A stretch of DNA of 64,000 nucleotides from Arthrobacter globiformis (lineage in GTDB: Bacteria > Actinomycetota > Actinomycetes > Actinomycetales > Micrococcaceae): positions 5,022,001 through 5,086,000 of the forward strand of contig NZ_JAUSYZ010000001.1 in NCBI RefSeq assembly GCF_030817195.1. Direction: 5' to 3'. Below the pieces are notes generated by a model that had not been told where the DNA came from, did not search any database, and worked only from the letters and a program-made list of their open reading frames with translations. Of this stretch, positions 33,859 through 42,301 are shown one piece after another. Position 1 is the first letter of the stretch. Each line of letters starts with the position of its first letter. Both the position numbers and the translations under genes were made by a program.

Positions 33859-35115
33859 GTGCCGATCGCCGCAGACGCCCGCCAGATGCAGGAAGACCTT
33901 GCCCGGTTCCGCCACGACCTGCACCGGGAACCCGAAATCGGACTGCAGCTGCCCCGGACCCAGGAAAAGGTGTTGAAGGCACTTGAGGGCCTGCCGTATG
34001 AAATCGCCCTGGGCAAGGAGACGACGTCGGTCACCGCGGTCCTGCGCGGCGGCGGCGCTCCCAGTGGCACTGCAGGCGCCGCACCCGCCGTCCTGCTCCG
34101 GGCGGATATGGACGGGCTTCCCGTCCAGGAGAAGACCGGCGTCGACTACACCTCCACCATCGACGGCGCGATGCACGCGTGCGGCCATGACCTCCACACC
34201 TCCATGCTCACCGGCGCGGCCACCCTCCTTGCCGAGCGGCGGCACCGGCTGGCAGGCGACGTCGTCCTGATGTTCCAGCCCGGCGAGGAAGGCTGTGACG
34301 GCGCCAGCTACATGATCCGCGAAGGCATCCTGGATGCCCCCGGCCGGCGCGTGGATGCGGCCTACGGCATGCACGTATTCTCCTCCCTCGAGCCGCACGG
34401 AACGTTCTGCACCAAGCCCGGCGTGATGCTCAGCGCCTCCGACGGCCTGGTGGTCACCGTGCTCGGTGCCGGCGGCCACGGCTCCGCCCCGCATTCGGCC
34501 AAGGATCCCGTGACGGCAGCGGCCGAGATGGTCACGGCCCTGCAGGTGATGGTCACACGCCAGTTCAATATGTTCGATCCCGTAGTCCTCTCCGTCGGGG
34601 TGCTCCACGCAGGGACCAAGCGCAATGTCATCCCGGAAACGGCCCGCATCGAGGCCACCATCCGCACGTTCTCCGAGGAGAACCGGCAGCGGATGATGGA
34701 CGCCGTGCCGCGGCTGCTCAAAGGCATCGCGGCGGCGCACGGCCTCGACGTCGACGTGGACTACCAGCAGGAATACCCCCTCACCATCACCGACCAGGAC
34801 GAGACGCACACGGCGGAAAAGGTCATCACCGAACTGTTCGGCGACTCGAGGCTCTCACGGTGGGCCACGCCGCTGAGCGGCTCCGAAGACTTCTCCCGGG
34901 TCCTGGCCGAGGTGCCCGGCACGTTTGTCGGGCTGAGCGCCGTCCCCCAGGACGCGGACCACGCCACTTCCCCGTTCAACCACTCGCCGTACGCAACGTT
35001 CGACGACGGCGTGCTGGCTGACGGTGCCGCGCTCTACGCGGAGCTCGCCATTAGCCGCCTGGATGCCCTGGCCGCCGCCGGCGCCCGGGTCCCCGCTTCC
35101 GTTCCGGCCCTCTAG
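33859..35115 (+). CDS. M20 family amidohydrolase
   Basis: 418-residue di-metal peptidase/aminoacylase. Motifs: RHDLHREPEIGLQLPRT, VLLRADMDGLPV, the metal ligands HACGHDLHTSML and FQPGEEGCDGA, and the dimerisation domain GAGGHGSAPHSAKDP. It resembles hippurate hydrolases, N-acyl-amino-acid amidohydrolases and IAA-amino-acid hydrolases. The GTG start follows GAGGAGA. The MHS symporter begins 24 bases downstream, so import and deacylation of an N-acylated amino acid is the likely joint task. Confidence 0.88.
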   Translation: MPIAADARQMQEDLARFRHDLHREPEIGLQLPRTQEKVLKALEGLPYEIALGKETTSVTAVLRGGGAPSGTAGAAPAVLLRADMDGLPVQEKTGVDYTSTIDGAMHACGHDLHTSMLTGAATLLAERRHRLAGDVVLMFQPGEEGCDGASYMIREGILDAPGRRVDAAYGMHVFSSLEPHGTFCTKPGVMLSASDGLVVTVLGAGGHGSAPHSAKDPVTAAAEMVTALQVMVTRQFNMFDPVVLSVGVLHAGTKRNVIPETARIEATIRTFSEENRQRMMDAVPRLLKGIAAAHGLDVDVDYQQEYPLTITDQDETHTAEKVITELFGDSRLSRWATPLSGSEDFSRVLAEVPGTFVGLSAVPQDADHATSPFNHSPYATFDDGVLADGAALYAELAISRLDALAAAGARVPASVPAL

Positions 35116-35139
35116 CCCGCCCATCCCAGGGAGACAACC

Positions 35140-36429
35140 ATGACCGCCATCATCAACGCCCAGCGCGAGGGCAGGACCTCGACCCGCAAGACCATCATCG
35201 GCACCGGCATCGGAAACGCCGTTGAATGGTACGACTGGGCCATCTACGCCACCTTCACGCCGTTCATCGCCAGCCAGCTGTTCAGCAAGTCCGACCCCGC
35301 CTCAGCCGTGCTGTCCACGCTGGCGATCTTCGCCGTCGGCTTCGTTGCCCGTCCTTTCGGCGGTTTCCTGTTCGGCTGGATCGGTGACCGGGTGGGCCGC
35401 AAGGCGTCCATGACACTCGCCGTCGGCCTGGCGTCGCTGGGCAGCCTCATGATCGGCGTCGCCCCCACGTTCGCCAGCGTCGGGGCGTTCGCGTCGCTGA
35501 TGCTGCTGGTGGCCCGGCTGGTCCAGGGCCTGGCACACGGCGGCGAACTGCCGTCGTCGCAGACCTATCTTTCCGAAATGGCACCCCGGGAACACCGCGG
35601 ATTCTGGGCCACGCTGATCTACACCTCCGGGACGGTCGGGATCCTGTTCGGGACCCTGCTGGGCGCGGTGCTGAACATGGCACTGACCACTGAGGTCATG
35701 AACGCCTGGGGCTGGCGCATCCCGTTCCTGATCGGAGCCGCGATGGGCCTGTACGCACTGATCATGCGCTCCCGGCTGCACGAGACGGACGTCTTCGAGG
35801 GCGAGACCGCCACGGAGAAGCGCGCCCCGCTCTGGCCGCAGATTGTCCGGTACCGCAAGCAGGCCCTGCAGGTGATCGGCCTGACCGTGGGCCTCACCGT
35901 CATCTACTACATCTGGGGCGTCGTGGCTCCCAGCTACGCGACCACCGCCCTGAAGATCGACCGCGGCGAGGCCCTCTGGGCCGGCGTCATCGGCAACATC
36001 GTCTTCATTGCCGCGCTTCCGGTCTGGGGCAAGCTGTCCGACCGGATCGGACGCAAGAAGGTCCTGTGGGCCGGCGCGGTCGGCTCAGCCGTGATGCATT
36101 TCCCGATGACGTGGCTGCTGAGGGATTCCGCCTGGCAGCTGGCCGTGAGCATGTCCGTGATGCTCATCTTCATCGCCGCGAGCGCCGCCATCGTTCCGGC
36201 CGTGTACGCCGAGCTGTTCCCCACAAGCATCCGCACCGTGGGCGTCGGCGTGCCGTATTCCATCTGCGTGGCAGTGTTCGGCGGCACGGCGCCGTACCTG
36301 CAGCAGTGGCTGGGCACCACCGTCCACATGCCGAACCTGTTCAACGTCTACGCGGTGGTGCTGCTGGCCGTCAGCGTGGCCTTCATCTTCACCATCCCCG
36401 AGACCAAGGGCAAGGACCTGGCGCACTAA
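35140..36429 (+). CDS. MHS family metabolite:H+ symporter
   Basis: 429 residues, 12 helices. The metabolite:H+ symporter signature IGNAVEWYDWAIYATFTPF is at residues 27-45, motif A reads GWIGDRVGRKASM, and RLVQGLAHGGELPSSQTYLSE matches the family. Members carry organic acids such as alpha-ketoglutarate, citrate, proline or betaine. Here it follows the amidohydrolase and probably imports its acyl-amino-acid substrate. A long perfect hairpin ends the operon. Confidence 0.88.
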   Translation: MTAIINAQREGRTSTRKTIIGTGIGNAVEWYDWAIYATFTPFIASQLFSKSDPASAVLSTLAIFAVGFVARPFGGFLFGWIGDRVGRKASMTLAVGLASLGSLMIGVAPTFASVGAFASLMLLVARLVQGLAHGGELPSSQTYLSEMAPREHRGFWATLIYTSGTVGILFGTLLGAVLNMALTTEVMNAWGWRIPFLIGAAMGLYALIMRSRLHETDVFEGETATEKRAPLWPQIVRYRKQALQVIGLTVGLTVIYYIWGVVAPSYATTALKIDRGEALWAGVIGNIVFIAALPVWGKLSDRIGRKKVLWAGAVGSAVMHFPMTWLLRDSAWQLAVSMSVMLIFIAASAAIVPAVYAELFPTSIRTVGVGVPYSICVAVFGGTAPYLQQWLGTTVHMPNLFNVYAVVLLAVSVAFIFTIPETKGKDLAH

Positions 36430-36443
36430 CCTTTTCCCAACTG

Positions 36444-36493
36444 GGTAGCAGCTGAGGGCGTTCTGAGGGTTCAGAACGCCCTCAGCTGCTACC
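36444..36493. terminator. 23-bp perfect hairpin between convergent genes
   Basis: Arms 36444-36466 and 36471-36493 pair without mismatch around GGGT. It lies between the MHS symporter and the CynX-like MFS and could serve both as a bidirectional terminator. It begins within a CCCAACTG-N5-CAGCTGA frame like that after nirD. Confidence 0.75.
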
Positions 36494-36504
36494 TATATGG
36501 GTGC

Positions 36505-37807
36505 TCAGCCGCCGATGTAGCGGTTCCGGCCCGCCCGGTAGCCAAACACCGCGGCCAGCGTTCCCACCGCCAGGAACAGGAGCCCCGCCGCAGTAAACGA
36601 TCCGGTGCCCTGGTGCAGCTGCCCCACCAGGAGCGTGCCGGTGGAGCCGAGCCCATAGCCCACCCCCTGCATCATGCCGGAGAGGTGGGCTGCGGTGTGC
36701 CCGTCGCGGGTGCGGAGCATGATCATCGTCAGGGCGACGGCGGTGAGGCTTCCCTGGCCCAGCCCCAGCAGGCCGGTCCACACCCAGACCAGCTCGAGCG
36801 GGCCGAAGATGCTCAGGGCAAAGCCGCCGCCGGTCATGAGCGCCACCACGGTGTTGATCACCCGCTGGTCGCTGAACCGGGCCGCGAGTGCCGGAGCGAA
36901 CAGTGAGCCCAGCATCTGCAGCACAATGGACACCGACACGATCAGCCCGGCCGTTCCGCCGTCCACGCCGCGCTCGCGCAGGATCGGAGCGAGCCAGGCA
37001 AAGACGCTGAAGGACATCATCGCCTGCAGCACCATGAAGATCGTGACCTGCCATGCCACCACCGACCGCCACACGTTCACGCCCTCACGCACCGCTTTGT
37101 GCTGCCCGTGCTGCTGCCGTACCGCCAGCGGCAGGAAGAGCAAAAGCACGACGGCGGCCGGTGCCGCCCAGAACCACAGCGCCGAAGTCCACTGGCCGGT
37201 AACGCTGAAAACGGGGTAGGTGAAGCCTGCACCCAGGGCGGCCGACGCGCAGATGGCCGTGGTGTACAGGCCGCCCATCAGGCCGAGCCGGTGTGGGAAG
37301 TCCCGCTTCACCAACCCGGGCAGCAACACGTTGCACAGCGCAATGGCGGCCCCGCAGGCAGCCGTCCCGGCGAACAGCGCCGGCAGATGCCCGGCGCCCG
37401 GGATCTCGGCTGGCCGCAGGAGCAGGCCGGCCGTCAGGACCGCCATGGCGCCGAGCAGGACCCGCTCCGCACCGAACCGGCGCGCCAGGACGGGAGCCAG
37501 CGGCGCAAACACGCCGAGCAGGGTGACCGGCACCGTGGTCAGCACCCACCACCGCCCAACCAGGCAGGCCGGCCTCGGACGTCACCTCGGGCAGTACCGC
37601 CGAAAAGCTGGAGAACACAGTCCGCAGGTTCAGCCCGATCAGCACCAGGCACAGGCCCAGGTAGGCCAAGGCCCGGCGGCCTGTCACGCGGGTGGGTTCG
37701 GCTGCGGGAACGTCGTCGGCCTCGGCGTCCACCAGGATGTTCGGATTGGCGGCGTTGGGTTGCGGCGGATGGCCGTCGTGTTGGCGTGAGTTCTGGGCGT
37801 CGATCAC
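36505..37807 (-). pseudogene. CynX/NimT-type MFS transporter with +1 frameshift
   Basis: The N-terminal part (about 88 residues: VTGRRALAYLGLCLVLIGLN, SSFSAVLPEVTSEAGLPGWAVV) is in one frame and the remaining ~345 residues, starting LTTVPVTLLGVFAPLAPVL, in the next. The junction is a CCC at 37545-37547; with CC the two halves join into one CynX/NimT-like carrier of about 433 residues. Likely GTG start at 37807, six bases from an AAGAAT box (leaderless). Family members move cyanate, nitroimidazoles or other small molecules. Homopolymer error is as likely as a real mutation. Confidence 0.8.
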
Positions 37808-37990
37808 CTGCCCATTCTTGCAGTCGCCCCGTGCGGGCCGGGGGCGCCCTCGATCCACGGCCCCGGACAGTGCCCCCAGATCGGGTTATCCACATACGGG
37901 ATCGCACGGTAACCCGGGTTTCCGCGGGGCCAATACTGTGGTCGGCACGTAGCTATTCACCAGCCAGCCCGGCCGACTCAGGAGGGAACC

Positions 37991-38410
37991 ATGAGCTTTC
38001 CACAGGCACCGGAGCACGATGAGCCGCCACCGCAGTACGGCCCGGCAAGCAAAGTCCCCGGCGGCCAATGGCAGGGCGGGTCCGGCCCGGGCGTGGCCAG
38101 CATCATCTGTGCCGTGCTGGTGATGCCCAGCATGATGGTCACAATTGTGCCTACGATGTTCGTCGCCCTGTTCACCCGCCCAGATACCGGCAGTAACGGC
38201 AAGGAATGGATGGCAAATTTTGTCTTTCTTAGCCTGCCAGCATTGCTCGCACTGCTCTCCATAATTTTTGGGCTCTTCGCCCTCAGACGGTCGCCACGCG
38301 GTTCCAGCGGGTGGAGCACAGGTCTCGCCGGCCTCATCGTCGTGCCACTGGAGGCCCTCATCATATTTCTGCCGGCGATTCAGCGCGGCCAGTTTGACGT
38401 CTTCTATTGA
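37991..38410 (+). CDS. Hypothetical four-helix-or-fewer membrane protein
   Basis: 139 residues. A Pro/Gly/Gln-rich cytosolic N terminus (1-33) precedes about three hydrophobic helices (34-58, 74-95, 105-128). The AGGAGGGA ribosome site is one of the strongest in the window and fixes the ATG at 37991. No family is recognised. The layout, disordered Pro/Gly head plus helices, resembles DUF4190-like actinobacterial membrane proteins. It precedes trmB by 48 bases, but trmB has its own leaderless promoter. Confidence 0.6.
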   Translation: MSFPQAPEHDEPPPQYGPASKVPGGQWQGGSGPGVASIICAVLVMPSMMVTIVPTMFVALFTRPDTGSNGKEWMANFVFLSLPALLALLSIIFGLFALRRSPRGSSGWSTGLAGLIVVPLEALIIFLPAIQRGQFDVFY

Positions 38411-38445
38411 AAGGTTGGCCTGAAACCACGCCCTCATAACGCCGG

Positions 38446-38451
38446 TATTCT
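38446..38451 (+). promoter_or_regulatory. -10 box TATTCT, leaderless spacing, of trmB
   Basis: TATTCT is seven bases from the ATG at 38459. GGAAGGG fills the spacer but is too close to the ATG to act as a ribosome site. Confidence 0.5.
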
Positions 38452-38458
38452 GGAAGGG

Positions 38459-39391
38459 ATGAGCGAATCTCCCGAATCCCCGCAGCCGCCGGCAAATCCG
38501 AACCAACCCAGGCCGGTCACGCCGGGAAGCCAGGCCTCCTACGGAACCTACGGCGGACGGCCGGTCAGCTTCGTTCGCCGCGGAACCCGGCTGCAGGGAC
38601 GCCGCCAGGCGGCTTGGGAGGAGCACTCCGGCCGCTGGGCCATCGACGTACCCCGCCACGTGGCCAACACCTCGGTCCACCCCGACTATTCGTTCGACGC
38701 CGAAGCCGAATTCGGGCGGCAGGCACCGCTGATTGTTGAGATCGGCTCGGGCCTGGGGGAGGCGGTCTGCCACGCCGCGGAGGAAAACCCGGACAAGGAC
38801 TTCCTTGCCGTGGAGGTCTACACTCCCGGCCTGGCCAACACCATGATCAAGATCAACAGCCGCGGCCTGACCAACGTGCGCGTGGTGGAGGCGAACGCCC
38901 CCGAGGTCCTGGCCACCATGCTGCCGCCCGGCTCGGTCAGCGAACTGTGGATCTTCTTCCCGGACCCCTGGCACAAGTCCCGGCACCACAAGCGCCGCCT
39001 GATCCAGCCTGAATTCGCCGAGCTCGCCGCGAAGGCGCTGAAGCCGGGTGGCCTCTGGCGCATCGCCACGGACTGGTCCAACTATGCCGTGCACGTCCGT
39101 GACGTCCTCGCCGGATCGCAGGCGTTCGAAAACCTTCACAACGGTGAGCGCAGCGGCCCCGAGAGTCCCCTCACCCATGTGTGGCAGACCGGCGTCGAGT
39201 CGCTAGTGGGCGGCGCACCGGTGAAAGAGGGACGGGCTCCCGTGAGCACAGAACACACGGGACCCAACGAGGGCATCGACGAAAGAGGCGGCTGGGCCCC
39301 CCGCTTCGAGGGCCGCATCCGCACCAGCTTTGAGAACAAGGCGCACGAAGCCGGCCGGATGATTTTCGACCTCTGCTACCGGCGGATCTAG
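38459..39391 (+). CDS. trmB: tRNA (guanine-N7-)-methyltransferase
   Basis: Forms m7G46 in the tRNA variable loop using SAM. 310 residues: a disordered, Pro-rich N-terminal extension (1-45), the SAM site LIVEIGSGLGEAVCHAA (about 92-108), AVEVYTPGLANTMIKI, and the family signature IFFPDPWHKSRHHKRRLIQ. A ~35-residue insertion rich in Gly and charged residues (VKEGRAPVSTEHTGPNEG) precedes the final RTSFENKAHEAGRMIFDL helix that contacts tRNA. Extra N-terminal sequence is common in actinobacterial TrmB. Confidence 0.94.
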   Translation: MSESPESPQPPANPNQPRPVTPGSQASYGTYGGRPVSFVRRGTRLQGRRQAAWEEHSGRWAIDVPRHVANTSVHPDYSFDAEAEFGRQAPLIVEIGSGLGEAVCHAAEENPDKDFLAVEVYTPGLANTMIKINSRGLTNVRVVEANAPEVLATMLPPGSVSELWIFFPDPWHKSRHHKRRLIQPEFAELAAKALKPGGLWRIATDWSNYAVHVRDVLAGSQAFENLHNGERSGPESPLTHVWQTGVESLVGGAPVKEGRAPVSTEHTGPNEGIDERGGWAPRFEGRIRTSFENKAHEAGRMIFDLCYRRI

Positions 39392-39435
39392 GCGCGCCGG
39401 GACATCTGTTCCCGGGCGCCCCGCCGTGGCACGAT

Positions 39436-40302
39436 ATGCGTGTGGCGGAGTGCCACAGCAGCTGCCGGCGCGAAGGAACGATCATCAAACGAGAACTGAG
39501 AAGCGCAGCCGGCAAGGCCGAGGACGTCACGAACTCGAAGCCCCTCGAAATGCTGGCACGCGGTGGATTTGCCGTGAGCGGTGTGCTCCACATCCTGGTT
39601 GGCCTCATTGCCTTCGGGCTCGCCCGGGGCCGTGGCGGCCGCGCCGATGTGAGCGGCGCCGTTGCCGAGCTTGCCAGCCAGCCGGCCGGGCCGCTGCTCC
39701 TGTGGTGCAGTTTCGCCGCATGCGTGGCGCTCGCCCTGTGGCAGGCCGGTGATGCGATTTTCGACTTCGAGCGGTTGCCTTCAAAGCACAAGGCCGGCAA
39801 GAAGCTGCAGGCCGCAGCACAGGCCGCCGTGTATGCCGGGCTGGCATTCACGCTGGCCGCTTTCGCGCGCGGCACCGGCAACGATAACCGGGAATCAACC
39901 AGCGACTTCACGGTCAATCTGATGAAGGCACCGGGCGGAGTCCTGCTCCTGGTGCTGATCGGTGGGGCCGTGGCCGTCGTCGGGATCATCTACGCGGTCC
40001 GCGGGTTCCGGAAGTCGTTTGAGAAGCACATCAATCCGCCGTCTTCCCCGGGCGGGCACAAAGCCGTCATCGCCCTGGGGATGGCGGGCTATGTGGCCAA
40101 GGGCGTTGCCCTGTTTGTGACGGGCCTGCTGGTGGTCATCGCCACCGTCACCGTCCACCCCGAGCAGTCGACAGGTCTCGACGGCGGGCTTCGCGCCCTG
40201 CGGGAACAGCCCTACGGGGTGTACGTGCTGGCCGCGGTGGGCGCCGGGCTCATCTGCTACGGGGTCTTCACGGTGGTGCGGGCGCGGCTCGCCAGGATGT
40301 AA
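39436..40302 (+). CDS. DUF1206 membrane protein
   Basis: 288 residues. Three repeats of a two-helix unit, each beginning with a Gly/Arg motif (LARGGFAVSGVLHILVGLIAF; AAVYAGLAFTLAAFA; ALGMAGYVAKGVALFVTGLL), as in DUF1206 proteins of actinobacteria. Function is unknown; a stress-linked membrane role has been assumed. The start is uncertain: ATG 39436 has no ribosome site, GTG 39442 lies six bases after CACGAT, and a good GAAGGA site (39472-39477) is followed only by ATC codons. Converges on the anti-sigma factor gene. Confidence 0.75.
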   Translation: MRVAECHSSCRREGTIIKRELRSAAGKAEDVTNSKPLEMLARGGFAVSGVLHILVGLIAFGLARGRGGRADVSGAVAELASQPAGPLLLWCSFAACVALALWQAGDAIFDFERLPSKHKAGKKLQAAAQAAVYAGLAFTLAAFARGTGNDNRESTSDFTVNLMKAPGGVLLLVLIGGAVAVVGIIYAVRGFRKSFEKHINPPSSPGGHKAVIALGMAGYVAKGVALFVTGLLVVIATVTVHPEQSTGLDGGLRALREQPYGVYVLAAVGAGLICYGVFTVVRARLARM

Positions 40303-40334
40303 GTCCCCCAGCGCGGATCAGGCAGCAGAACGGC

Positions 40335-41015
40335 TCAGCCCGGCACGGAAATAACGGCAATGGTCTGCTGCCGGTCGTTCCGCACCTCAACGCTGGCGAT
40401 GCTCGTGTACTGCAGCGGGGTTGCGCTGGTGACCCGGACCCTTCCGCTCGGCGTCGCCATCCATGCACATGCCCGGTCCTCAACTCCGGCGCGGTCCTTC
40501 ACCCACAGTGAAAGCCGTCCGTTCTGGGGCAGGCTCCGACCGTCGACGGCCAGTTCTGTGCCCCAGGTTTTCTTGACCATTCCCACCGTGACCTGCATGC
40601 CGGTGTCGGCCTTGACCGAGTAGCTGACGTCGGGCTTGTCGGCGGGATCAAAGAGCGGCGCCGCCGCAAATCCCAGCGCCAGGCAGGCCGCCGCCACCAC
40701 CCCCACAAGGGCCGTCAGCCGCCGTCGGGAATTACGACGGCGGGCAGCCAGTTCGTCCAGAACGGGCTGAGGGACGGGGGCCAGGTCGGGTGACGCGGGG
40801 TCCGATCCGGGCCGGCGGGCCGCCGGAACGGCGAGCGCCACGGCGTCCGGGACGGGCAGGGAATCCAGCAGGCCCGGCAGGGATTCCAGGTCCGACAGTT
40901 CACTGCGGCACGTGCTGCACTGCTTGAGGTGGTCCTCGAAGCGCAGTTTGTCCGCTTCATCAAGCCCTCCCAGCAGGTATGCCCCCAGCAACTCATGGAC
41001 TTCCTTGCCGTTCAC
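40335..41015 (-). CDS. RskA-type anti-sigma factor
   Basis: 226 residues. The N terminus (HELLGAYLLGGLDEADKLRFEDHLKQCSTCRSEL) is a zinc-binding anti-sigma domain with His-x3-Cys-x2-Cys; an Ala/Pro linker, one membrane helix (about 97-118) and an extracytoplasmic RskA-like C-terminal domain (SYSVKADTGMQV to the end) follow. It holds the ECF factor inactive until an envelope signal triggers its proteolysis. The start overlaps the sigma gene stop by ATGA. Confidence 0.9.
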   Translation of the reverse strand: MNGKEVHELLGAYLLGGLDEADKLRFEDHLKQCSTCRSELSDLESLPGLLDSLPVPDAVALAVPAARRPGSDPASPDLAPVPQPVLDELAARRRNSRRRLTALVGVVAAACLALGFAAAPLFDPADKPDVSYSVKADTGMQVTVGMVKKTWGTELAVDGRSLPQNGRLSLWVKDRAGVEDRACAWMATPSGRVRVTSATPLQYTSIASVEVRNDRQQTIAVISVPG

Positions 41016-41512
41016 CGCTCCACACCCATTTCATCGAGTATCGTCCGCAGGGCCTTCACCGCGTAGAAAGCCCTGGATTTCACCGTTCCGCTCGGAATGT
41101 TCAGCTGCACCGCCGCCTCGCCTACCGTGAACCGCCGGTAGTGCAGTGCCACCAGCACATCGCGGTGCTCCGAACTCAGCCGCAGCAGCGCCTCCTCCAT
41201 CAGGACCTTGTTCAGAAGATCGTCAACCCGTCCGGTGGCCTCCTCCGGGTCCGCGATGTCACGGTCCTCGGATTCCAGCGGACGCCGCTGGGCTTTCCGG
41301 TAGTTGTCGATCATGATGTTCCGGGCAGTCCGGAACAGGTAGCTGCGCATGCTTCCCGAAATCTTGGGCGCCTGCTGCCAGACGCGAAGCACTGTTTCCT
41401 GCACGATGTCGTCGGCCAGGTGCGGATCGCGGGAGGCGCTGAGCACAAACCGGCGGAGCGCCGTTCCGTGCTCGCGGTAGATCGCTGCAACCAAGTCCTC
41501 ATCCAGCGGCAC
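41012..41512 (-). CDS. ECF RNA polymerase sigma factor
   Basis: 166 residues with region 2 (FVLSASRDPHLADDIVQETVLRVWQ, SYLFRTARNIMIDNYRK) and region 4 (LSSEHRDVLVALHYRRFTVGEAAVQLNIPSGTVKSRAFYAVKAL); regions 1.1 and 3 are absent, as in group IV factors. The GTG start follows GGGAGG. Its partner anti-sigma gene is coupled by ATGA. A GAAC-N17-CGTC sequence on the same strand, 64 bases upstream, suggests autoregulation; the same motif faces the divergent lipoprotein gene. Resembles SigK/SigL-type factors. Confidence 0.92.
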   Translation of the reverse strand: MPLDEDLVAAIYREHGTALRRFVLSASRDPHLADDIVQETVLRVWQQAPKISGSMRSYLFRTARNIMIDNYRKAQRRPLESEDRDIADPEEATGRVDDLLNKVLMEEALLRLSSEHRDVLVALHYRRFTVGEAAVQLNIPSGTVKSRAFYAVKALRTILDEMGVER

Positions 41513-41575
41513 AGTCGGCCTCCCTGCAATGACCTATGAAGCCGTTCCGAACGGGCCGGCCTTCCTGGCAAATAC

Positions 41576-41600
41576 GACGTCGGCAGCCGGCGATAAGTTC
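41576..41600 (-). promoter_or_regulatory. ECF-type promoter, GAAC-N17-CGTC, of the sigma operon
   Basis: On the minus strand GAAC (41600-41597) and CGTC (41579-41576) are separated by 17 bases, the classic actinobacterial ECF -35/-10 pair. Transcription would start about 55-60 bases upstream of the sigma factor GTG. Confidence 0.6.
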
Positions 41601-41625
41601 AATTCCGGTCTGCGTCGGATTCTTT

Positions 41626-41650
41626 GAACCATTCTTCACCTTTGTGCGTC
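41626..41650 (+). promoter_or_regulatory. ECF-type promoter, GAAC-N17-CGTC, of the lipoprotein gene
   Basis: GAAC (41626-41629) and CGTC (41647-41650) have the same 17-base spacing as the divergent motif facing the sigma gene. The predicted start is about 46 bases upstream of the lipoprotein ATG. Confidence 0.65.
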
Positions 41651-41703
41651 ATTTCAAATAGCGCCGGTCTCTCAGTCTGCCGGCCCGAGCCAAGGAGCAG
41701 CAC

Positions 41704-42225
41704 ATGAAGAAGCAACTGAGCGTTGGCCTCGCAGTTATGGCCCTTGCCGCCTCACTGACGGCCTGTGGCGGCGGATCCGGCACAACCACCACCACTACGG
41801 CGGCGGCCCCGGCCAGCGAGTCACCGGCGACCACCGCCAGCGCGTCGGCCACGGCGTCCTCCAGCGACAGCGCCACGGTGGACCTCAAGACCGCGTCGTC
41901 CAGCAAGGGTGACATCGTGGTCGACGGCAAGGGCATGAGCGTCTACTACTTCACGAAGGACGTCAAGGACTCAGGCAAGAGCAACTGCTTGGGTGACTGC
42001 CTCGTGAAGTGGCCTCCGGTGTTTGCTGCCACGGACACCCCCAAAGTCGAGGGTGTAACGGGGACGGTCGGCACCATTGATACGCCCGACGGCAAGAAGC
42101 AGGTGACGGTCAATGGCATGCCCGTCTACCTGTGGGAGAAGGACAAGGCCCCGGGCGACATCACCGGCCAGGGCGTTGGCAACGTTTGGTACCTCGTGGC
42201 ACCCGACGGGACCATGATCAAGTAG
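41704..42225 (+). CDS. Secreted-repeat lipoprotein (COG4315 type)
   Basis: 173 residues. Signal 1-21 ends in the lipobox SLTAC, so Cys21 is lipidated and the protein faces outside. A Thr/Ala/Ser spacer follows, then two 'secreted repeat' units: DIVVDGKGMSVYYFTKDV ... CLGDCLVKWPPV and QVTVNGMPVYLWEKDK, with a conserved Cys pair in the first. Function of the family is unknown; in actinobacteria it often sits beside ECF sigma/anti-sigma pairs and is part of their regulon. The twin promoter motif supports that here. Confidence 0.85.
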   Translation: MKKQLSVGLAVMALAASLTACGGGSGTTTTTTAAAPASESPATTASASATASSSDSATVDLKTASSSKGDIVVDGKGMSVYYFTKDVKDSGKSNCLGDCLVKWPPVFAATDTPKVEGVTGTVGTIDTPDGKKQVTVNGMPVYLWEKDKAPGDITGQGVGNVWYLVAPDGTMIK

Positions 42226-42238
42226 AGCCTGCAGGGTT

Positions 42239-42270
42239 GGTGCCGGCGCCTCTCCGGAGGTGCCGGCACC
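42239..42270 (+). terminator. Hairpin after the lipoprotein gene
   Basis: GGTGCCGGC (42239-42247) pairs with GCCGGCACC (42262-42270) with an inner CCTC/GAGG pairing. No T-tract follows. Confidence 0.6.
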
Positions 42271-42301
42271 ACCATCGGAGCGTGGTGAATCCACTGTGTT
42301 C

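Noticed and set aside
33759..34070. 104-residue N-terminal extension of the Lrp-type regulator
   Set aside because: Arg/Ser/Trp-rich, crosses the divergent promoter and overlaps the amidohydrolase gene; ATG 33758 is adequate.
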